Of a stretch of 64,000 nucleotides of DNA, positions 37,145 to 45,830 are shown piece by piece. Location: assembly GCA_965221455.1 (NCBI GenBank), contig OZ244890.1, forward strand, positions 2,046,001-2,110,000. The letters run 5' to 3'. Position numbers and translations under genes: made by a program. This DNA comes from SMWN01 sp965221455. Lineage in GTDB: Bacteria; Pseudomonadota; Gammaproteobacteria; Eutrophobiales; Eutrophobiaceae. The notes beneath the pieces were generated by a model. That model ran no database searches. It was not told the origin of the DNA and was given only the letters and a program-made list of their open reading frames with translations. Positions within the stretch are counted from its first letter, which is position 1, and the number at the start of each line of letters is the position of its first letter.

Positions 37145-39346
37145 TTACATATTGTTGATGACATCTTTCTGATTTCTTGATTTCAGGGTTTGCAGTGCAG
37201 TGTTGCCTGAATCAGGTGTGACTATCAGATCATGGAGGATACGAGCGGTTTCCTGCAACAGGATATCATGCGGTTTATCTTCGTCGTCATCTTCACCGAA
37301 TTCGTCAACCTCCAGGGTATCATCTCTTGCCGGTAGTGGCTCAAGTCCCTGAACGATTCTTAATTCATTTTCAAACTCATGCTTCATATCAAGCACTTTG
37401 GCACGTTCAGCTTTACGCTTGCTTTCCTTAAGGGTTGTTATTTTAGTATCGCTTTGTCTAATAAATTCCAGTTGATCAAGGAATATTTTGAAGGCCTTGT
37501 TGGATTTCATTCGATCTTCGTGCAGAGACTGAACTCTTGTATAGTGTTTAACCGGAGCACTTGCCTTAATATATCGTACTGGCTCGATTTTATCCCAGGG
37601 CAAGGCGTTCTCCAGAGAGCGTTCACCGTGATTTTTTATATCTATGGCTGTTGGAAAGATAATATCAGGGATAACGCCTTTGTTCTGGTTGCTACTGCCG
37701 CTCACGCGGAAAAACTGTGCAACTGTTGTTTTAAGTTTTCCATGTTCAACTTCCGGATTTTCGATATAATGATTCAGATCGAGGATATTCTGTACCGTCC
37801 CCTTACCATATGTGGGTTCGCCGATAACAATGCCACGTCGGTAATCCTGAATGGCACCTGAAAAAATTTCAGAAGCGGAGGCGCTGTTTCTGTCAACGAG
37901 TACGGCTAAAGGTCCTGCATAAAAAATAGAAGGATCGGGATCGTTGTTAACTTTTATTTTTCCCAATGAATCTTTCGTCTGCACGACCGGACCTTCTGTG
38001 ATAAATAAGCCTGTAAGTGCCAGTGCTTCAGATAGCGAACCTCCGCCGTTTGCACGCAGATCGATAATCATGCCCTCAATATCCTGTTTCTCCAGATCAG
38101 TAATTAATTTGCGAACATCCCTACTGGTGCTTCTAAAATCAGAATCGCCTCTGGCCTGAGCTTCGAAATCCACATAGAAAGTGGGAATGTCTATGACACC
38201 TATTTTCTTATCCAACTCGGGTAAATCTATAATGGTGGATTTTGATGCTGATTCTTCAAGTTTGATCTTGTTTCTGGTCAAGGTAATAACTTTACTAAAA
38301 TCTTCGCTGCCGGATTTTCCGGGAATTATCTCCAGTCGAAGTACGGTATCTTTAGGCCCTCGAATCAGTTCCACAACATCATCAAGTCGCCAACCAATCA
38401 CATCCAGGATTTCACTGGTCGTGCCTTGACCAACACCGATAATTTTATCTTTTGCGTGTAATTTTTTGCTTAGATCGGCAGGGCCGCCTGGAACAATTTT
38501 CTGGATGAGTGTGTAATCATTCTCATTTTTCAGAACTGCACCGATGCCTTCAAGGGAAAGTCGCATGCTGATATCAAAATTTTCAGAGGTTCTCGGTGAA
38601 AAGTAAGAAGTATGTGGCTCAATTGTTTTGGTATAGGCATTCATAAAGGTTTGAAAGACATCATTCGCATCCAGTTGGAAGGTGCTGGTATGAATTCGTT
38701 TATATCGCTTCCTCAATATGTCTTTTATTTCAGTCTTTTCTTTGTCTGTTAACAATAGATTAAGCATGTCATTCTTTACACGTTTACGCCAAAAAGCGTT
38801 TAATTCTGCAACATTGTCAGCCCAGTCAAGCTCGCCACGATCAAACAGATAGTCTTCATCAATTTCAAAATCCATTTCTTTGTTTAACTCGGACACTGCA
38901 TGGTCGGTGCGTTCCCTGATTCTTTCCCTGTAGGTTTTAAAAATATCGAAAGCGGGTTCCAGATTGGCCTCTTTCAAGGCATCATCAAGTCTGAATCTGT
39001 ATTTTGAAAACTTTTGTATATCTTCATCCAGAAAGAAACTGCGGTTTGGATCCAGACTCTTCAAATAGGCATCAAGCATGGATGATGATAATGTATCGTC
39101 GAGAGTTTTATTTTTGTAGTGATAACTATCAATAATATGAGGAATCACTCGCATCGCAATTATATGCTGTTTGGCAGGAACCAGCTCTGATTCAGGCAGC
39201 AGGGCAGTGTTGGAATAAGCATTCGTCAGGATAACGGTCAGACAAAAGACCAAACCAAACTTGGTAAATTGCAGACGTTTCCTCATAAATACACACATAA
39301 AAGCGACAATTTGATAAATCAGTTTCGTTAGTTGTAAACGATCCAT
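37145..39346 (-). CDS. prc: Carboxy-terminal (tail-specific) protease Prc
   Basis: Periplasmic PDZ serine protease that trims or degrades envelope proteins from their C-termini; 733 residues. An N-terminal signal (hydrophobic 31-45) precedes a helical domain, a PDZ domain at about 255-345 and the S41 core. The Ser/Lys pair is Ser490 in DRNSASASEIFSG and Lys515 in EPTYGKGTVQ, 25 residues apart as in E. coli. The ATG at 39346 has GAGG in front; an ATG at 39283 starts closer to the signal peptide and is possible. The C-terminal tail is acidic. Confidence 0.95.
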   Translation of the reverse strand: MDRLQLTKLIYQIVAFMCVFMRKRLQFTKFGLVFCLTVILTNAYSNTALLPESELVPAKQHIIAMRVIPHIIDSYHYKNKTLDDTLSSSMLDAYLKSLDPNRSFFLDEDIQKFSKYRFRLDDALKEANLEPAFDIFKTYRERIRERTDHAVSELNKEMDFEIDEDYLFDRGELDWADNVAELNAFWRKRVKNDMLNLLLTDKEKTEIKDILRKRYKRIHTSTFQLDANDVFQTFMNAYTKTIEPHTSYFSPRTSENFDISMRLSLEGIGAVLKNENDYTLIQKIVPGGPADLSKKLHAKDKIIGVGQGTTSEILDVIGWRLDDVVELIRGPKDTVLRLEIIPGKSGSEDFSKVITLTRNKIKLEESASKSTIIDLPELDKKIGVIDIPTFYVDFEAQARGDSDFRSTSRDVRKLITDLEKQDIEGMIIDLRANGGGSLSEALALTGLFITEGPVVQTKDSLGKIKVNNDPDPSIFYAGPLAVLVDRNSASASEIFSGAIQDYRRGIVIGEPTYGKGTVQNILDLNHYIENPEVEHGKLKTTVAQFFRVSGSSNQNKGVIPDIIFPTAIDIKNHGERSLENALPWDKIEPVRYIKASAPVKHYTRVQSLHEDRMKSNKAFKIFLDQLEFIRQSDTKITTLKESKRKAERAKVLDMKHEFENELRIVQGLEPLPARDDTLEVDEFGEDDDEDKPHDILLQETARILHDLIVTPDSGNTALQTLKSRNQKDVINNM

Positions 39347-39419
39347 TGTACCTCATTTTACCATCTTCCGGTTACTTTCGCGGGGGGTGTTCATTGAAAT
39401 TGAACATTAGAATTAATTC

Positions 39420-39878
39420 TCAGGGGATTTCCAGGGGATCTGTATTTTTGTCCGTTAAATCCTTCAATCGGAGACTAATTTCCTCGGCTTTTTCATCGCC
39501 ACCCCCAAGAAATCCTGGAGCTTCTTTGTAATATTTCATAAGATCTTCAAGTGCCTTGATATTTTCCGGATCCAGTTCAACTGCAAGTTCAAGATACTCC
39601 ATTGAGTCTTCAGCCAGTCGCATTGCTTCAAACCAACTGGATTTTTCTGCAAGTTCACCATAAGACTTGGCCAGCCAGTGGTGATAGCGTGAAGTATTCG
39701 GTGATTTACTAATGGCTTTGGTAAATTCTTCGATTGCCGCATTAATTTCATCATTCTCATGGAAAATTTGTCCCTGCCTGAAATTATCTTCGGCTTGAGT
39801 CGAATCTTCGGCATTGGTAAACCCATTGAACATAGCCAATGAGATAAACAGAGTGAAGACCGGTTTTTTTAACTGCAT
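39420..39878 (-). CDS. Secreted TPR protein
   Basis: 152 residues from the ATG at 39878, which places the signal peptide (MQLKKPVFTLFISLAMF...TNA) at the N-terminus; the frame is open to an ATG at 39929. About two to three TPR-like helix pairs follow (AEDNFRQGQIFHENDEINAA, LELAVELDPENIKALEDL). The YYKEAPGFLGGGDEKAEE segment recurs in a family of periplasmic TPR proteins. It is probably a protein-interaction module in the periplasm, and it lies upstream of prc on the same strand. Confidence 0.78.
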   Translation of the reverse strand: MQLKKPVFTLFISLAMFNGFTNAEDSTQAEDNFRQGQIFHENDEINAAIEEFTKAISKSPNTSRYHHWLAKSYGELAEKSSWFEAMRLAEDSMEYLELAVELDPENIKALEDLMKYYKEAPGFLGGGDEKAEEISLRLKDLTDKNTDPLEIP

Positions 39879-40041
39879 GTTAAGGGATCCAACAGATGCA
39901 TTGTGAATCAAATCAATCGTGTTCGACATGAATCATTGTAGAGTGGTAACGATCTTGAGTTTAAATTTTATTTGTCTATTTCCGGTTGAAGATTGCAGAG
40001 ACACGTCAGGGAACGACTCTCCCTTAAAGTGGGTCGCATGA

Positions 40042-40068
40042 ATGATTTAAATGATTTAAATGATTTAG
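40042..40068 (+). repeat. Three tandem copies of a 9-base unit
   Basis: ATGATTTAA, ATGATTTAA and ATGATTTAG in direct succession in the noncoding gap between the FKBP and TPR genes. It is a simple repeat prone to slippage, with no evident function. Confidence 0.7.
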
Positions 40069-40129
40069 AGGCTCTCTGATTAAATCCGGTGAAGTGGCGT
40101 GTGTTCAATGGGTATTAAATAACTATTTT

Positions 40130-40813
40130 TTACTTAATTGAGATTAATTCAATATCAAATATCAGGACAGAATTTGAACCGATAATTTTCCCTTGAGATT
40201 TTTGCCCGTAAGCCAGTTCCGAGGGGATAAAGACTTGCCATTTTGACCCTGTTTTCATCATTGTTACGGCTTCTTGCCAACCTTTGATGACTTGTGCCAG
40301 TGATAGTGTTACCGGTTCACCACGATCATATGAACTGTCAAAAACCGTCCCGTCAATTAACCTTCCCTCGTAATGGATTGTTACAGAGTCTTGTACCGCA
40401 GGTTTTTCACCATCACCTTCTTCAATGATTCTATACTGTAACCCGGTGGGTGATTCGATGACACCTTCCTTCTTTTTATTTTTGGCGAGGAAAGTTTCTC
40501 CCGCTTTTTTATTTTTTTCCATAGTATCTTTCCGATTTTCGGTGTATTCCTCCCTGTATTTTTCGACGATATTCTGCATTTCTTCCATACTAATTTCCGG
40601 TTCGCTCCGTGTTAGCACGTCTTCAACAGCCTGGATAAACGCAGGCACATCCAGTTCAATATGTGCCACGCTCAGGGCGAAGAACGTTCCCATGGCGTAA
40701 CTCAGTTTTTGTTTTTTGGTTTCGAGTTCTGTGGCTGCAAATACCGAAAAACTGGTCAATGTAAAAATTAAAACTGTAAAACAACGTTTTCCAGGAATGT
40801 TCTTTTTGTCCAT
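40130..40813 (-). CDS. FKBP-type peptidyl-prolyl isomerase, exported
   Basis: 227 residues: signal peptide (hydrophobic 12-26), a helical dimerisation domain (about 30-115) as in FkpA/Mip, then an FKBP domain (about 118-227). The FKBP core shows VTIHYEGRLIDGTVFDSSYDRG, VIKGWQEAV and FIPSELAYGQ, with key aromatic and Asp positions kept. It would assist periplasmic protein folding. It is monocistronic by appearance. Confidence 0.92.
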   Translation of the reverse strand: MDKKNIPGKRCFTVLIFTLTSFSVFAATELETKKQKLSYAMGTFFALSVAHIELDVPAFIQAVEDVLTRSEPEISMEEMQNIVEKYREEYTENRKDTMEKNKKAGETFLAKNKKKEGVIESPTGLQYRIIEEGDGEKPAVQDSVTIHYEGRLIDGTVFDSSYDRGEPVTLSLAQVIKGWQEAVTMMKTGSKWQVFIPSELAYGQKSQGKIIGSNSVLIFDIELISIK

Positions 40814-40918
40814 GCTTCAACCTGTCTCCGAATACAACGAGTATATCTACTTGTGCTGCAAGGTTCGCGATCATCCCATAATCGGTATTTATATCCAGTA
40901 ATCTTATGCCGGATAAGT

Positions 40919-41587
40919 TTACAGGGCACCGCTATCTCGCAATACGTTTGCCAGCGTTAAAGCTATTTTTCTATAACCATCCTGATTGGGATGAATTGGA
41001 TCTGACTTCATTGAAGTGTCCGATAATATTTCCGTCATGAGGTTCGGAATATAGGTAATATCTGTATTTCCCGCGATATTACTATAGAGTTCAGCATCGC
41101 TGAGGAATACACCAGGTTTTGGCACGGCAAGAAGTATTACCGGAATATTCCTGTTCATCGCCAGGGCAATCATTTGTCGAATATTTTTTTCCGCCTCAGC
41201 AAGATTTTTTTTCCGCAATAAATCGTTGCCGGCATGACAAAGAATCAATAAATCAGGCCGGTGTTTCTCAAGTAATTGAGGCAAACGTTTAAGTCCATTT
41301 ATGGATAGTTCGCCCGGTATCCCTGCATTGATAACCTTGCGATTGATAGATTGTTCCAGAATGGCGGGATAACTTTCATTTTTATTCGCTCCCGTCCCAT
41401 GGGTAAGACTATCTCCAAAAGCGAGAATGATCGCATCATCAGGGAGCCGCTTGATTTGTTTTGTGGAATCGCCGCAGGCAGTTAAAGCTACCAGTATCGT
41501 TATACTGGCGAATAGCAGCGTCCAGTAAATAATTGTCTGGATCGGATTCTGGTCTACGCCAGAATGACAATGAAATGAATCTTGCAT
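40919..41587 (-). CDS. SGNH-hydrolase lipoprotein (TesA/arylesterase-like)
   Basis: GDSL/SGNH esterase with catalytic blocks FGDSLTHGTGA, AGIPGE, HAGNDLL and DPIHPNQDGY. A lipobox ITILVALTAC precedes it, so it should be membrane-anchored in the periplasm. From the ATG at 41587 it has 222 residues. The frame stays open to 41692, but that part is antisense to a comF remnant. The residues just before the lipoprotein signal are encoded by an inverted repeat (41546-41565). The native 5' end may therefore have been altered by the repeat, and the start is uncertain. Confidence 0.82.
   Translation of the reverse strand: MQDSFHCHSGVDQNPIQTIIYWTLLFASITILVALTACGDSTKQIKRLPDDAIILAFGDSLTHGTGANKNESYPAILEQSINRKVINAGIPGELSINGLKRLPQLLEKHRPDLLILCHAGNDLLRKKNLAEAEKNIRQMIALAMNRNIPVILLAVPKPGVFLSDAELYSNIAGNTDITYIPNLMTEILSDTSMKSDPIHPNQDGYRKIALTLANVLRDSGAL
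41546..41565 (+). repeat. Short dispersed-type inverted repeat
   Basis: ATTCTGG, a 6-base loop, then CCAGAAT followed by GACA. It resembles the widespread ATTC...GAATGAC repeats and lies at the junction between the lipoprotein 5' end and the comF remnant. Confidence 0.55.
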
Positions 41588-41853
41588 TTCGCTGGAGCTT
41601 ACATGCTGGCTTTCGGAGGAGACGAGCGTATCACTGGATGACAACAGTTGCCAGCGTATCACGGCACCGCAGCATAGATATCCCTGCATCATGCAGCAGC
41701 GGCGTAAATAATGTCCGACGTGCCTGCGCCATCTCCAGTATGGTAAACTATCGACATATCGCCATCGTGGAGAATGTCATGACATCAGGGCACAGCGTCA
41801 ACGGGCTGGCAAAGATTATCAAACAGGCCGGTGTGGAGAAAGTTGACATATGA
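41574..41853 (+). pseudogene. comF: ComF-family remnant (C-terminal half)
   Basis: Two frames together read as the C-terminal part of a ComF/phosphoribosyltransferase-like protein. In the first, NESCISLELTCWLS is followed by CQRITAPQHR and MQQRRK. One extra base near 41707 shifts to NVRRACAIS, then IAIVENVMTSGHSVNGLA and IIKQAGVEKVDI before a stop at 41853. The family pattern is NQS..LA, R...T..Q, QRR.N..gAF and VEDVxTTGxTV. The N-terminal half is missing and the break lies next to the repeat at 41546. ComF takes part in DNA uptake, but this copy should not work. Confidence 0.65.
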
Positions 41854-41920
41854 GTAATGACGCACGGCGGCTGCGGCTCAGAACGGATACATTGTTACTT
41901 GCTGCCAGAGTGAAATATTC

Positions 41921-42715
41921 ATGAATACCAGGCAAAACGCCAGGGTTGCCCTGCTCATTGATGCCGAAAATGTCCCCGATAAATACGCCGACACCCTGTT
42001 TGAGAAAGCCGCCTCTTATGGTGACATCATCGTGCGCAGGGCATATAGCACTAGCTCATCCAACCGAACCAACCCTGACCGCTACGGCTGGAAACAGGAT
42101 ATTCTTTTGAAATATGCCATTCAGCCGGTCGTTAATATCGCGCACAAGGCGGGAAAAAATGTCGATGATATCGCTATGGTTATTGATGCGATAGAACTGA
42201 CATTACACAAAAGCGTTGATGCGATCTGCATTGCCAGCAGTGATAGTGATTTCTCACTACTGGCAATGAAACTGCGTGAAAACGGTATGCGGGTATATGG
42301 TTTTGGCGAGGCAAAGGCACTGCAATCATTTGTTGTCTCATGTGATGAGTTTTTTCGATTCCCTGTGGATACAGACGAGAGCGCGCAAACCACGTCCGAT
42401 GCAGCTGGCAAACAAACAGCTTCCCCTGATACAAACGGCAAACAGCAGCAAGCCCATCTGCTCACGATGCTGCGCAAGGCCTGCGATGAATTACCAAGCG
42501 ACGATGAGGGCTGGTTTCATCTTGGAGGAGTTGGTTCATACCTGAAAAGAATAGATCCGGCATTTTCGGTACAAAACTACGGTTTTGGCAGCCTCAGTGA
42601 TTTAGTAGGCAGTGCCGAGGGGTTTGCGGTACGGATAAAAGGCAACCAAAACCAAATATGCCCAAAAGAGCAGGCGAAAAAAAAGCGGACGAAAAAAAAG
42701 CAGGCGAAAAAATAG
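41921..42715 (+). CDS. NYN-domain putative RNase with C-terminal OST-HTH/LOTUS domain
   Basis: 264 residues. Residues 8-150 are a LabA-like NYN domain of the PIN-like nuclease fold: VALLIDAENVPD with Asp14, GKNVDDIAMVIDAIEL and CIASSDSDFSLLAMKLRENG supply the acidic metal-binding residues. Residues about 175-245 (LLTMLRKACDELP...GWFHLGGVGSYLKRIDP...YGFGSLSDLV) match the LOTUS fold, which can bind RNA. The tail is a Lys-rich near-repeat (QAKKKRTKKKQAKK). It precedes hsdR by 70 bases on the same strand and may belong to the defence island. The target RNA is unknown. Confidence 0.85.
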   Translation: MNTRQNARVALLIDAENVPDKYADTLFEKAASYGDIIVRRAYSTSSSNRTNPDRYGWKQDILLKYAIQPVVNIAHKAGKNVDDIAMVIDAIELTLHKSVDAICIASSDSDFSLLAMKLRENGMRVYGFGEAKALQSFVVSCDEFFRFPVDTDESAQTTSDAAGKQTASPDTNGKQQQAHLLTMLRKACDELPSDDEGWFHLGGVGSYLKRIDPAFSVQNYGFGSLSDLVGSAEGFAVRIKGNQNQICPKEQAKKKRTKKKQAKK

Positions 42716-42785
42716 AGTATCCCTACTGTCATGAACCATTTGCGAGTCCCATGCAATCACTATCTGTGCAGAAAGAAAGTAAACA

Positions 42786-45700
42786 ATGACCAAAGAACAA
42801 CAGATCGAAAGCAAATTAATCGAGAAGCTCGAAGAGCTTAAATATACCTATCGTCAGGATATACGTGACAAGGTTTCGCTGGAGCAGAATTTCCGGGCAA
42901 AGTTCGAGGCGCTGAACCATGTGGACCTGACTGATTCAGAGTTTGCCCGCCTGCGTGATGAAATTGTCAACGCGGATGCCTTTGCCGCTGCCAAAATCCT
43001 TCGCGAGCGCAATACCTTCGAGCGTGAAGACGGCACACCACTGCAATATACGCTGGTCAATATCAAGCACTGGTGCAAAAACGATTTTGAAGTCATCAAT
43101 CAATTACGCATTAACACAGATAACAGCCATCATCGCTATGATGTCATCTTGTTGATTAACGGCGTCCCCGTTGTTCAGATTGAGCTAAAAACGCTTGGTC
43201 TCAGTCCACGCCGCGCCATGGAGCAAATTGTCGAATACAAAAACGATCCAGGCAATGGTTATAGCAATACGCTGTTGTGCTTCATGCAGCTTTTTATTGT
43301 CAGCAATCGGGACGATACCCTGTACTTTGCCAATAACCAAAAACAGCATTTCAGCTTTAATGCCGATGAACGGTTTTTACCGATTTATCAGCTTGCCCAT
43401 GAAGACAACTCGAAAATAACCCATCTTGACAAATTTGCTGATCATTTCCTCGCCAAATGCACGCTGGGTCAGATGATCAGCCGTTACATGGTACTGGTGG
43501 CCGGCGAGCAAAAGCTGATGATTATGCGACCGTATCAAATCTATGCGGTCAAGGCGATTGTCGATTGCATCCAGCAAAATCGCGGCAACGGCTACATCTG
43601 GCACACCACAGGCAGCGGTAAAACGTTGACTTCCTTTAAGGCTTCCACGTTACTCAAAGACAATTCAGACATTGATAAATGCCTGTTTGTGGTAGACCGT
43701 AAAGACCTGGATCGCCAAACCCGTGCGGAATTTAACAAGTTTCAGGAAGGCTGCGTTGAAGAAAACACCAATACCGAAACCCTGGTTCGGCGCATGTTAT
43801 CGGATGATTACGCCGATAAAGTCATCGTCACGACCATCCAAAAACTTGGCCTTGCACTGGATGAGAACAGCAAGCGTAACCAACAGAAACAGAAGCAAGG
43901 GAAACAGACTTACAAAGCGCGACTGGAGCCGCTGCGTAAGCAAAGAATTGTATTCATTTTTGATGAATGCCACCGCTCTCAGTTCGGCGATAATCATCAG
44001 GCGATTAAAACTTTCTTTCCCAATGCGCAGTTATTCGGTTTTACCGGAACGCCGATTTTTAAAGACAACGCAAGCTATCAGAAAATAGACGGCACGATAG
44101 GGTCCTATAAAACCACCAAAGATATTTTCCAAAACCAGCTACACGTCTACACCATCACCAATGCCATTGATGACCGCAACGTACTGCGGTTTCATATCGA
44201 CTACTTTGGTGAAAAGTCAAAAGACGATAAAGGTGAGAGCAAGAAAAATACCAGGCCCAAGCAGCCATCGCCTGCATCCATTGTTACCGAAATACTGAAA
44301 AAGCACGATGCTGCAACCAATCAACAACGATTCAATGCGATATTGGCAACGGCATCAATTAACGATGCCATCAAATATTACGGGCTATTCAAGCAAGAGC
44401 AGGCGCAGCAGTTGGCGGAGGATGAAAATTATGCGCCGTTAAACATCGCCTGTGTCTTCTCACCACCCGCTCAAATTGTCGCCGAGGATGGTAAAGCAGA
44501 TAAAAACGTTAAAGATATTAAACAACTCCAGGAAGGTTTGCCTCAAGAAGAGGCGGATAATAAAGTTGACCCGGAACGGAAAAAAGCGGCACTTGAGGAC
44601 ATTATTGCCGACTACAACGTGCAATATGGTACGAACCATACTATCAGCGAGTTTGATCTGTATTATCAGGATGTGCAGCAACGCATCAAGGACCAGAAAT
44701 ACACCCACCAGGATTACCCGCGTACCAACAAAATCGATATAGTCATTGTGGTGGATATGCTGCTCACAGGTTTTGATTCCCAATACCTGAATACTTTGTA
44801 CGTAGATAAAAAACTCAAATATCACGGCTTAATCCAGGCGTTGTCACGCACCAACCGCGTTCTGAACGATACCAAGCCCTACGGCAATATCCTTGATTTC
44901 CGCGATCAGGAAGATGCGGTTAATACAGCGATTGCAATGTTCTCAGGACAGGATACAAGCCGCGCAAATGAAATCTGGCTGGTTGATCCGGCGCCAGTTG
45001 TGATCGAAAAGTATGAAGAAGCCGTCGCTGCACTCGGCGACTTTATGCACACCAATGACGCGGTGTGTGAGCCAAAAGCGGTTTACGACCTCAAGGGCGA
45101 TATAGCCCGAATTGATTTTATTAACCGCTTTAAGGAAGTGCAAAGGCTAAAAACCCAACTGGACCAATACACGGATCTATCAACACAGCAAAAAGAAACG
45201 ATTGAAAACTTGCTACCCGAAGACCAGTTGCGTTCGTTTAGGGGATCCTATCTGGAAATCGCGCAGCGCCTGAAAGCACAGCAAGGGAGAGGCAGTGATG
45301 ACCCTGATGACCCAATACAACAGCTTGAATTTGAGTTGGTGCTGTTTTCCTCAGCCGTGATTGATTACGACTATATTATGGGATTGATTGCATCGTCTAC
45401 AGACGATAAGCCAGGCAAGCAAAAAATGAACCGTCAACAACTCATTGAACTGATTAGCGCCAGCGCCAACTTGATGGATGAGCGCGATGACATTGTGGAT
45501 TACATCAATAGCCTGCCAGTGAAAGAAAGCCTGAATGAAAAAGCCATTCGCGAGGGATACGAGCGGTTCAAGACTGAAAAATCCGCCAACGAACTGGCGA
45601 CCATTGCAGCACAACACGGCATCACCCGCGAAGCCTTGCAAGCCTTTGTGGACAATATTTTAGACCGCATGGTTTTCGACGGCGAACTGCTTGGCGATTT

Positions 45701-45830
45701 GCTGAAACCTTTGGATTTAGCCTGGAAAGCACGCGCACAGGCAGAACTGGCATTGATGGCGGCATTAGTGCCATTGCTCAAAAAGCGCGCCGGCAGGCAT
45801 GAGATTTCGGGGTTGGAAGCGTATGAGTAA
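42786..45830 (+). CDS. hsdR: Type I restriction enzyme R subunit
   Basis: Restriction and DNA-translocation subunit of a type I R-M system; 1014 residues. The N-terminal PD-(D/E)xK nuclease shows RYDVILLINGVPVVQIELK. The SF2 motor shows HTTGSGKTLTSF (Walker A), IFDECHRSQFG (motif II), FGFTGTPIF (III) and LIQALSRTNRV (VI). A helical C-terminal domain for M-subunit contact follows. The 3' end overlaps hsdS by 8 bases. Gene order hsdR-hsdS-prrC differs from E. coli prr, where hsdR is last. Confidence 0.95.
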   Translation: MTKEQQIESKLIEKLEELKYTYRQDIRDKVSLEQNFRAKFEALNHVDLTDSEFARLRDEIVNADAFAAAKILRERNTFEREDGTPLQYTLVNIKHWCKNDFEVINQLRINTDNSHHRYDVILLINGVPVVQIELKTLGLSPRRAMEQIVEYKNDPGNGYSNTLLCFMQLFIVSNRDDTLYFANNQKQHFSFNADERFLPIYQLAHEDNSKITHLDKFADHFLAKCTLGQMISRYMVLVAGEQKLMIMRPYQIYAVKAIVDCIQQNRGNGYIWHTTGSGKTLTSFKASTLLKDNSDIDKCLFVVDRKDLDRQTRAEFNKFQEGCVEENTNTETLVRRMLSDDYADKVIVTTIQKLGLALDENSKRNQQKQKQGKQTYKARLEPLRKQRIVFIFDECHRSQFGDNHQAIKTFFPNAQLFGFTGTPIFKDNASYQKIDGTIGSYKTTKDIFQNQLHVYTITNAIDDRNVLRFHIDYFGEKSKDDKGESKKNTRPKQPSPASIVTEILKKHDAATNQQRFNAILATASINDAIKYYGLFKQEQAQQLAEDENYAPLNIACVFSPPAQIVAEDGKADKNVKDIKQLQEGLPQEEADNKVDPERKKAALEDIIADYNVQYGTNHTISEFDLYYQDVQQRIKDQKYTHQDYPRTNKIDIVIVVDMLLTGFDSQYLNTLYVDKKLKYHGLIQALSRTNRVLNDTKPYGNILDFRDQEDAVNTAIAMFSGQDTSRANEIWLVDPAPVVIEKYEEAVAALGDFMHTNDAVCEPKAVYDLKGDIARIDFINRFKEVQRLKTQLDQYTDLSTQQKETIENLLPEDQLRSFRGSYLEIAQRLKAQQGRGSDDPDDPIQQLEFELVLFSSAVIDYDYIMGLIASSTDDKPGKQKMNRQQLIELISASANLMDERDDIVDYINSLPVKESLNEKAIREGYERFKTEKSANELATIAAQHGITREALQAFVDNILDRMVFDGELLGDLLKPLDLAWKARAQAELALMAALVPLLKKRAGRHEISGLEAYE

